The notes beneath the pieces are model-generated. The model was not told the origin of the DNA. It saw only the letters and a list, made by a program, of their open reading frames with translations, and did no database searches. Shown here piece after piece: positions 1 to 5,875 of a stretch of DNA of 5,875 bases. How positions within the stretch are numbered: position 1 is the first letter of the stretch; each line of letters starts with the position of its first letter. The position numbers and the translations under genes were made by a program. The DNA comes from Opitutales bacterium (GTDB lineage: Bacteria; Verrucomicrobiota; Verrucomicrobiia; Opitutales; Intestinicryptomonadaceae): contig JAJXPD010000139.1 of the NCBI GenBank assembly GCA_021641325.1, positions 1-5,875 of the forward strand. Reading direction: 5' to 3'.

Positions 1-19
1 CAACAAATAAACAAACAAT

Positions 20-316
20 ATGGCTAAAACAAAAATCCAACCCCTCGGCGACAGAGTGCTCGTAAAGCAGGCCGTGGAAAAAGAACAAATCAAGGGCGGA
101 ATCATCATTCCCGACGCCGCAAAGGAAAAATCGCAGGAAGCGACGGTTGTCGCCATCGGCAGCGGCAAGCTCGACCGCGACGGCAAGCGCATTCCCTTTG
201 AAGTAAAGGTAGGCGACAACGTTCTCATCTCCAAGTACGGCGGCACGGAAGTTGCTGTCGGCGACGAAAAATTCGTCCTCCTCCGCGAAGACGACATCGT
301 TGCCATTCTCAAATAA
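20..316 (+). CDS. groES: GroES (Cpn10) co-chaperonin, complete
   Basis: This is the 98-residue lid subunit of the class I chaperonin. Seven copies cap the GroEL ring in the cytoplasm and close the folding chamber. The length is normal for the family (about 95-100). The conserved opening PLGDRVLVK is at residues 8-16. The mobile loop (about residues 17-36) contains GGIIIPD at 26-32, whose hydrophobic Ile triplet is the expected GroEL-docking edge. The roof and barrel region follows with [13 protein letters not shown] and the usual ending DDIVAIL. The ATG at 20 gives the family N-terminus and no longer start is possible without extending beyond normal length. The 19 bases seen before it are A-rich and hold no Shine-Dalgarno motif. 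groEL follows after 24 nt, so the two are almost certainly co-transcribed. The promoter and any CIRCE operator lie left of the window. Confidence 0.98.
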   Translation: MAKTKIQPLGDRVLVKQAVEKEQIKGGIIIPDAAKEKSQEATVVAIGSGKLDRDGKRIPFEVKVGDNVLISKYGGTEVAVGDEKFVLLREDDIVAILK

Positions 317-326
317 CATCTAAAAT

Positions 327-1972
<1,646 letters not shown>

Positions 1973-1993
1973 TTCGAGCCGGCAGGCAAATTT

Positions 1994-2018
1994 TCCGACG
2001 CGGAGAAATCCGCGCGGA
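1994..2018 (+). other. GAAA-tetraloop hairpin after groEL stop
   Basis: Bases 1994-1997 (tccg) pair with 2015-2018 (cgga), and 1999-2004 (cgcgga) pair with 2009-2014 (tccgcg). A1998 is bulged and the loop is GAAA, a GNRA tetraloop. That makes a ten-pair, GC-rich stem starting 21 nt after the groEL stop. No T-run follows, so it is not itself an intrinsic terminator. Inference: it may protect the 3' end of the groESL message, or simply be stable structure with no role. Confidence 0.55.
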
Positions 2019-2023
2019 CAGCG

Positions 2024-2053
2024 AAAAGAGAACCGTTCGCGGTTCTCTTTTTT
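2024..2053 (+). terminator. Rho-independent terminator of groES-groEL
   Basis: Bases 2024-2035 (aaaagagaaccg) pair perfectly with 2040-2051 (cggttctctttt) around a TTCG loop, and a run of six T covers 2048-2053. The twelve-pair stem, UUCG-type loop and U-tract are the classic intrinsic terminator form. It lies about 50 nt after the groEL stop, and 6 nt after the GAAA hairpin. Confidence 0.9.
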
Positions 2054-2274
2054 GTATTCAGACAGCGGGCAGGGTAGAGGCGGGGGCGGCACTACAATAT
2101 TTCCGCAACCCGCCGCGTCGCATTTCCGTGAACACAAAGCCCGCGCTGCCTCTGTTTTCCGACTGCGCGAGGGGTTGGGCGGACTGCGTTTCCTCTTCGC
2201 AGAATCGCTATCCTTGCGGGCGGCGGGAAATATTTTGCCGCCAAATTCTGTCGCCGATTATGCGCGGGGGCTAG

Positions 2275-2303
2275 TTGGCAATTTCGATTGTCGGTGTTAT
2301 ATG
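2275..2303 (+). promoter_or_regulatory. Candidate sigma-70-like promoter facing the shared terminator
   Basis: TTGGCA (2275-2280) lies 17 nt before TATATG (2298-2303), with TGT directly upstream of the second box as in an extended -10. That is 5 of 6 and 4 of 6 matches to the consensus hexamers. A start near 2309-2311 would give an RNA of only about 55 nt, ending at the terminator at 2358-2363. No coding sequence lies downstream in this direction. The match could be chance, and the sigma-factor preferences of the host are not known from the window. Confidence 0.2.
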
Positions 2304-2328
2304 CGACGGATGCGCCGCGCAGGGGCGC

Positions 2329-2363
2329 AAAAAAACCGCCGTCGCAAGACGGCGGGCTTTTTT
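2329..2363 (-). terminator. Bidirectional terminator: sdhCAB end, backup for groESL
   Basis: Bases 2336-2343 (ccgccgtc) pair with 2348-2355 (gacggcgg) around the loop GCAA, giving eight perfect, mostly GC pairs. Read on the - strand, the stem is followed at once by seven T (complement of 2329-2335), which suits it to end sdhCAB about 30 nt after the sdhB stop. Read on the + strand, it is followed by GC and six T (2358-2363), so it could also stop transcripts coming from the groEL side. Confidence 0.88.
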
Positions 2364-2384
2364 GCAGCCTTTTCGAAATCCCGA

Positions 2385-3146
2385 CTATTCGCTCTGCGCT
2401 GCGAGCTGTTTCGCCTTGGCGATTGCGTAGTCGCGGTTCATCTTCGCGATGAAGTCGAGCGTGATGCCCTTCGGGCAAACCGCCTGGCATTCGCCGTAGT
2501 TCGAGCAGTTGCCGAAGCCGAGTTCGTCCATCTTCTCGACCATTGCGATTGTGCGCCTGTCCTTTTCGGGCGCGCCCTGCGGCAGGTAGTTGAGGTGCGA
2601 GACCTTAGCCGCCGTGAAGAGCATTGCCGAAGCGTTCGGGCAAGCCGCAACGCACGCGCCGCAACCGATGCAGGCGGCGGCGTCCATCGCCTTTTCGAGC
2701 GTATCCTTGGGGATAAGCACCGCGTTTGCGTCCTGCGGCGCGCCCGTGCGAATCGAGATATAGCCGCCCGCCTGCTGGATTTGGTCGAGAGCTTCGCGCG
2801 AGACAACCAAGTCTTTCTTAATCGGGAACGGACCCGCGCGCCACGGTTCGACGACGATTGTGTCGCCGTCTTTGAACTTGCGCATGTGGAGCTGGCACAC
2901 GGTCGTTTCGCGTTCTGGGCCGTGGGGAATGCCGTTGATGACCATCGAGCACATGCCGCAGATGCCTTCGCGGCAGTCGTGGTCGAACACAATCGGTTCT
3001 TTGTCCTGCGCTACGAGCTGTTCGTTGAGAATGTCGAACATTTCGAGGAAGGAGCTGTCTTCGCTTACGTTGTCGACTGTGTAGGTTTCGAAACGTCCCT
3101 TGGCGTTTTCGCTCTTTTGTCTCCAAATTTTAAGATGTACTTTCAT
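2385..3146 (-). CDS. sdhB: SdhB/FrdB, iron-sulfur subunit of succinate:quinone oxidoreductase, complete
   Basis: This 253-residue protein carries electrons between the flavin of SdhA and the quinone site at SdhC, on the cytoplasmic face of the membrane. All expected cluster ligands are visible. The [2Fe-2S] site is Cys58, Cys63, Cys66 and Cys84 (CREGICGMC plus a later Cys). The ferredoxin-like half has [12 protein letters not shown] at 159-170 and [12 protein letters not shown] at 214-225. By family precedent Cys159, 162, 165 and 224 hold [4Fe-4S], while Cys169, 214 and 220 hold [3Fe-4S]. The last plant-type Cys is set 17 residues after Cys66, with an [11 protein letters not shown] stretch between, as I recall for the Bacteroidota/Verrucomicrobiota-type subunit. 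The ATG at 3146 is 20 nt after the sdhA stop and is preceded only by a weak CGGAA. The stop is TAG. It is the last gene of the operon, before the bidirectional terminator. Sequence alone does not fix whether the enzyme runs as succinate dehydrogenase or fumarate reductase. Confidence 0.97.
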   Translation of the reverse strand: MKVHLKIWRQKSENAKGRFETYTVDNVSEDSSFLEMFDILNEQLVAQDKEPIVFDHDCREGICGMCSMVINGIPHGPERETTVCQLHMRKFKDGDTIVVEPWRAGPFPIKKDLVVSREALDQIQQAGGYISIRTGAPQDANAVLIPKDTLEKAMDAAACIGCGACVAACPNASAMLFTAAKVSHLNYLPQGAPEKDRRTIAMVEKMDELGFGNCSNYGECQAVCPKGITLDFIAKMNRDYAIAKAKQLAAQSE

Positions 3147-3166
3147 TTGTATTCCGAAATTTTAGA

Positions 3167-5095
3167 TTATTTGTAGGAACGGACGACGGGCTTTACTTCG
3201 TCGTGCGTGATGGGTTCTTTTTCGAGGCGCGGCGGCTTGCCTTCGCCGTCGTACATCCACACCGCGGCGTACGAGTATTCGGCGTCGTTGCGCTTTGCTT
3301 CGCCGTCTTCCGTCTGGTGTTCCACGCGGAAGTGTGCGCCGCAGCTTTCGCGTCTTTCGAGGGCGTCGCGAACCATTACTTCCGCAAATTCGAGGAAGTC
3401 GGCAACGCGTCCCGCGCGTTCAAGCTCGTTGTTGAGCGTGTTTTCTTCGCCTACGATTTTCAAATCCTTCCAGAATTCTTCGCGAACCTGCGGAATGAGT
3501 TCGAGAGCCTTTTTGAGGCTTTCTTCGGAACGCGCCATGCCGCAGTATTCCCACATGATTTTTCCGAGTTTCATGTGGAAGTGGCGCGGGCTTTGCGTGC
3601 CCTTGATGCTCATCAGTTTCTTGATTTGGTCGCGAACGTTCTTTTCGGCTTCGTCGAATTCGGGACGGTCGGTCGAGATTTTCTGTGCGCCGACGCGTGC
3701 CAGATAATTCGGGAGCGTGTAGGGAATCACGAAATAGCCGTCCGCCAGACCCTGCATGAGCGCGGACGCGCCGAGGCGGTTTGCGCCGTGGTCGGAGAAG
3801 TTGGCTTCGCCGAGAACGAAGAGCCCGGGAATCGTGCTTTCGAGGGTGTAGTCAACCCAAAGACCGCCCATTGTGTAGTGCGAAGCGGGGTATATGCGCA
3901 TGGGTGTTTCGTACGCGTTTTCGCCCGTGATGCGTTCGTACATGTCGAAGAGGTTGCCGTACTTTTCCTTGACCGTTTTAAGGCCGTCGCGCTTGATTGC
4001 GTCGGCAAAGTCGAGGTAAACGCCGCGTCTTTCGCCGTTGACTGCCGGCCCTACGCCGCGTCCGTCGTCGCAGGCTTCCTTTGCCGCGCGCGAGGAGATG
4101 TCGCGGGGCGCGAGGTTGCCGAACGAGGGATACTTTCTTTCCAGATAGTAGTCGCGGTCTTCTTCGGCGATTTCCGAAGGCTTCTTTGTGCAGTCTTCCT
4201 TCTTCTTGGGAACCCACACGCGGCCGTCGTTGCGGAGCGATTCGCTCATGAGCGTGAGCTTGCTCTGCTGGTCGCCGTGTTGCGGAATGCAGGTGGGGTG
4301 GATTTGCGTGAAGCAGGGGTTTGCGAAGCCCGCGCCGCGCTTGTAGCAGCGGAAAGCCGCCGTGACGCTGCAACCCTGGGCGTTTGTGGAGAGGTAGAAT
4401 ACGTTGCCGTAGCCGCCCGTGCAGAGCAGAACCGCGTCGGCGGAGTATCTTTCGATGTCGCCGTTTACGAGGTTGCGGACGATGATGCCCTTTGCCGAGC
4501 CGTCAACCTTTACGAGGTCGAGCATTTCGCGGCGGGTGTACATCTTGACCTTGCCGAGGGCAATCTGTCTTTCGAGAGCCGAGTACGCGCCGAGGAGGAG
4601 CTGCTGCCCCGTCTGTCCGCGGGCGTAGAACGTGCGGCTGACCTGCGCGCCGCCGAACGAGCGGTTCGCCAAAAGGCCGCCGTATTCGCGGGCGAACGGA
4701 ACGCCCTGCGCAACGCACTGGTCGATGATGTTTACGCTGACTTCCGCGAGACGGTAGACGTTGGCTTCGCGCGAGCGGAAGTCGCCGCCTTTAACGGTGT
4801 CGTAGAAGAGGCGGTAGATGCTGTCGCCGTCGTTCTGGTAGTTTTTAGCCGCGTTGATGCCGCCCTGCGCCGCGATGGAGTGGGCGCGTCTGGGGCTGTC
4901 CTGATAGCAGAAGCAATCGACGTTATAGCCCTGTTCCGCAAGGCTCGCCGCCGCGCTCGCGCCCGCAAGACCGCTGCCTACCACGATTACGCGGTACTTT
5001 CTGCGGTTCGACGGGTTTACCAGTTTTGCGTGAAATTTAAAGTTCGACCACTTTTCGGAAATGGGGCCCTCAGGAATTTTAGAATCCAAACTCAT
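3167..5095 (-). CDS. sdhA: SdhA/FrdA, flavoprotein subunit of succinate:quinone oxidoreductase, complete
   Basis: This 642-residue catalytic subunit interconverts succinate and fumarate using covalent FAD on the cytoplasmic side. The Rossmann FAD motif [12 protein letters not shown] is at 38-49. His72 in HSIAAQGG is the expected site of covalent FAD attachment. Dicarboxylate and catalytic residues by family precedent are His266 (QIHPT), Arg288 (SESLRNDG), His406 (ASHYTMGG) and Arg440 ([10 protein letters not shown]). Glu430 in LGEANF lies in the second FAD-binding block. The helical C-terminal domain covers roughly 480-642. The roughly 35-residue N-terminal extension ([15 protein letters not shown]) and the total length fit the long form found with single-protein cytochrome b anchors, rather than the shorter E. 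coli form. The ATG at 5095 is supported by AAGGGAA 5 nt upstream. It lies 18 nt after sdhC and 20 nt before sdhB, so it is the middle gene of the operon. No frameshift or missing key residue is seen. Confidence 0.98.
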   Translation of the reverse strand: MSLDSKIPEGPISEKWSNFKFHAKLVNPSNRRKYRVIVVGSGLAGASAAASLAEQGYNVDCFCYQDSPRRAHSIAAQGGINAAKNYQNDGDSIYRLFYDTVKGGDFRSREANVYRLAEVSVNIIDQCVAQGVPFAREYGGLLANRSFGGAQVSRTFYARGQTGQQLLLGAYSALERQIALGKVKMYTRREMLDLVKVDGSAKGIIVRNLVNGDIERYSADAVLLCTGGYGNVFYLSTNAQGCSVTAAFRCYKRGAGFANPCFTQIHPTCIPQHGDQQSKLTLMSESLRNDGRVWVPKKKEDCTKKPSEIAEEDRDYYLERKYPSFGNLAPRDISSRAAKEACDDGRGVGPAVNGERRGVYLDFADAIKRDGLKTVKEKYGNLFDMYERITGENAYETPMRIYPASHYTMGGLWVDYTLESTIPGLFVLGEANFSDHGANRLGASALMQGLADGYFVIPYTLPNYLARVGAQKISTDRPEFDEAEKNVRDQIKKLMSIKGTQSPRHFHMKLGKIMWEYCGMARSEESLKKALELIPQVREEFWKDLKIVGEENTLNNELERAGRVADFLEFAEVMVRDALERRESCGAHFRVEHQTEDGEAKRNDAEYSYAAVWMYDGEGKPPRLEKEPITHDEVKPVVRSYK

Positions 5096-5100
5096 TTTAG

Positions 5101-5107
5101 TTCCCTT
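5101..5107 (-). promoter_or_regulatory. sdhA ribosome binding site (AAGGGAA)
   Basis: On the - strand AAGGGAA lies in the sdhC-sdhA spacer, 5 nt before the ATG at 5095. It is a moderate Shine-Dalgarno match and supports this start over later internal Met codons. Confidence 0.6.
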
Positions 5108-5113
5108 CGTTTA

Positions 5114-5875
5114 TTATTTCTTGGCGCAGGGTTTGCAGCCTTCTTTGAGGAAGTCGTAGTTGATGAAGATTTCGCCCTTCGTGTCTTTGAGCTGTCCGAA
5201 CTGTTTTTCGACCTGCTTTACGGGCAGAATCTGGCAGTCGGAATACTTCGATACGAGAACCGCGAGGGGGTTAATCGAGAAGCCGAGAGCGATAACCGCG
5301 CAGTAGAGAACCGCGATTGCGTTGAGGCGGTAGCGCCATTTTTCGTTGCGGAAGCCGATGCTCTGGAACATGCTGCTTACGCCGTGCGAAAGGTGGAAGC
5401 CGATTACGACCATCGCGAAAATGTACGCAATCGAAACCCACGGATTGGAGAATCCGAGAATGAGCATTGCGTAGACGTCGTGTATAACCTTGCCTTCGTA
5501 CATGCCGGAAGTCGCCTTCCATTCGAGCAGCTTGAACGAGGGGTCGAGGTTGAGCACCGTGTAGTGCATGATGTGGATAACCGCGAAAAGCGCGATAATC
5601 GTACCAGAAAAAATCATGGTTCTCGCGGCGAGGGTGGAGGCGAGGCTCTTCTTAACCGAGTAGCGTTGCGGACGCGACTTCGAGTTTTCGAGGACGAGCA
5701 AATACGCCGTCAACAGGTGCAGTACGAAGCACACGCCCAAACAGAGCCTGAAACCCCAGAGGATTTCCCACGGCAGCGTTTGGAGGAAGTTCGCGTACGC
5801 GTTGATTGCGTGCGGACCCCCTTCGAGCGTCTGCAAGTTTCCGAGCATGTGTATCAGCAGGAAGGACGCCAATAC
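5114..5875 (-). CDS. sdhC: SdhC/FrdC, cytochrome b membrane anchor, N-terminus cut by window edge
   Basis: This is the membrane subunit that anchors SdhA-SdhB and exchanges electrons with quinone. The frame stays open to the edge, so the first visible codon is GTA (Val, called residue 1 here). The TTG at 5872 is an internal Leu codon rather than a start. By family comparison roughly 20-30 residues are missing, including most of helix 1. Visible hydrophobic segments are about 1-15, 40-61, 87-109, 146-167 and 185-209, giving five helices as in the Bacillus-type cytochrome b558. Histidines placed for haem ligation are His9 (HMLGNL), His53 (LHLLTAY), His101 or His104 (IHIMHY), and His161 or His164 (FHLSHG), which suggests two b haems. 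A polar tail of about 45 residues follows helix 5 and ends in CKPC (247-250). The gene closes with tandem TAA TAA. It is first of the visible sdh genes, and its promoter lies outside the window. Confidence 0.93.
   Translation of the reverse strand, partial: VLASFLLIHMLGNLQTLEGGPHAINAYANFLQTLPWEILWGFRLCLGVCFVLHLLTAYLLVLENSKSRPQRYSVKKSLASTLAARTMIFSGTIIALFAVIHIMHYTVLNLDPSFKLLEWKATSGMYEGKVIHDVYAMLILGFSNPWVSIAYIFAMVVIGFHLSHGVSSMFQSIGFRNEKWRYRLNAIAVLYCAVIALGFSINPLAVLVSKYSDCQILPVKQVEKQFGQLKDTKGEIFINYDFLKEGCKPCAKK

Larger units (their letters stand above)
1973..2384. other. Convergent intergenic region, 412 nt, no gene recognised
   Basis: This gap separates the 3' ends of groEL (+) and sdhB (-). It holds a non-terminator hairpin at 1994-2018, the groEL terminator at 2024-2053, and a bidirectional terminator at 2329-2363. 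Between about 2054 and 2274 I see only a G-rich patch (2067-2089) and a small GC stem (2219-2224 with 2237-2242, enclosing AAATATTT). Open frames cross the gap on both strands, but they run into the antisense of groEL or sdhB and their products are arginine-rich with no recognisable domain. I see no tRNA-like cloverleaf, CRISPR repeat or insertion-sequence end. Confidence 0.7.

Noticed and set aside
1..19. CIRCE/HrcA operator upstream of groES
   Set aside because: Only 19 bases of leader are visible and they contain no part of the inverted repeat. Presence further upstream cannot be judged.
2067..2089. G-rich patch as a G-quadruplex
   Set aside because: Only three runs reach three or more G; the others are GG. 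A three-layer quadruplex does not fit, and two-layer ones are common by chance in GC-rich gaps.
2219..2242. GGCGGC...GCCGCC stem as a terminator or operator
   Set aside because: The stem is six pairs with a 12-nt loop and no following T-run on either strand. It is likely chance in GC-rich sequence.
2092..2490. 132-aa - strand frame overlapping the sdhB 3' end
   Set aside because: It overlaps sdhB out of frame and crosses the sdh terminator. Its composition is Arg-rich, as expected for a shadow frame in GC-rich DNA.
2052..3176. 374-aa + strand open frame from the gap through sdhB
   Set aside because: Most of it is antisense in register to sdhB. The part within the gap (2052-2384) has no recognisable motif and no convincing ribosome binding site, and the bidirectional terminator sits inside it.
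5870..5872. TTG as the sdhC start codon
   Set aside because: The frame is still open through 5875. The family has most of helix 1 before the HMLGNL motif, so the true start must be right of the window.

Overview
The window carries two conserved bacterial operons that converge on a shared non-coding gap. On the + strand is groES-groEL, encoding the class I chaperonin. On the - strand is sdhC-sdhA-sdhB, encoding succinate:quinone oxidoreductase (respiratory complex II, or fumarate reductase). Four of the five genes are complete. sdhC runs off the right edge and lacks its N-terminal start.

Organism: this is inferred from sequence character, because no rRNA is present. The DNA is moderately GC-rich with strong use of G/C-ending codons. 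GroEL ends in a GGMGGMM tail. SdhA is the long form with an N-terminal extension before the FAD motif. The membrane anchor is one five-helix cytochrome b protein rather than an SdhC/SdhD pair. Together these suggest the Verrucomicrobiota or a close relative such as Lentisphaerota. Bacteroidota share the sdhCAB order and the GroEL tail type, but the SdhC segment looks less like theirs from memory. Nothing marks the window as a mobile or recently acquired region.

Layout: 1-19 is the end of the groES leader. groES (20-316) and groEL (341-1972) are 24 nt apart. The gap 1973-2384 (412 nt) holds a GAAA-loop hairpin, a strong groEL terminator, about 220 nt with nothing recognisable, a weak + strand promoter candidate, and a bidirectional terminator next to the end of sdhB. 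On the - strand, in transcription order, come sdhC (5875 to 5114, partial), sdhA (5095 to 3167) and sdhB (3146 to 2385). The sdh junctions are 18 and 20 nt, as in one polycistronic message.

How the genes work together: GroEL and its GroES lid form the ATP-driven folding chamber. SdhA (FAD), SdhB (three Fe-S clusters) and SdhC (probably di-haem) form a membrane enzyme joining succinate/fumarate conversion to the quinone pool. The two operons have no evident functional link. I found no convincing previously undescribed system. The best leads are a serine replacing the last glycine of the GroEL GGG nucleotide-site motif, a possible short RNA unit in the convergent gap, and a C-terminal CxxC tail on SdhC.
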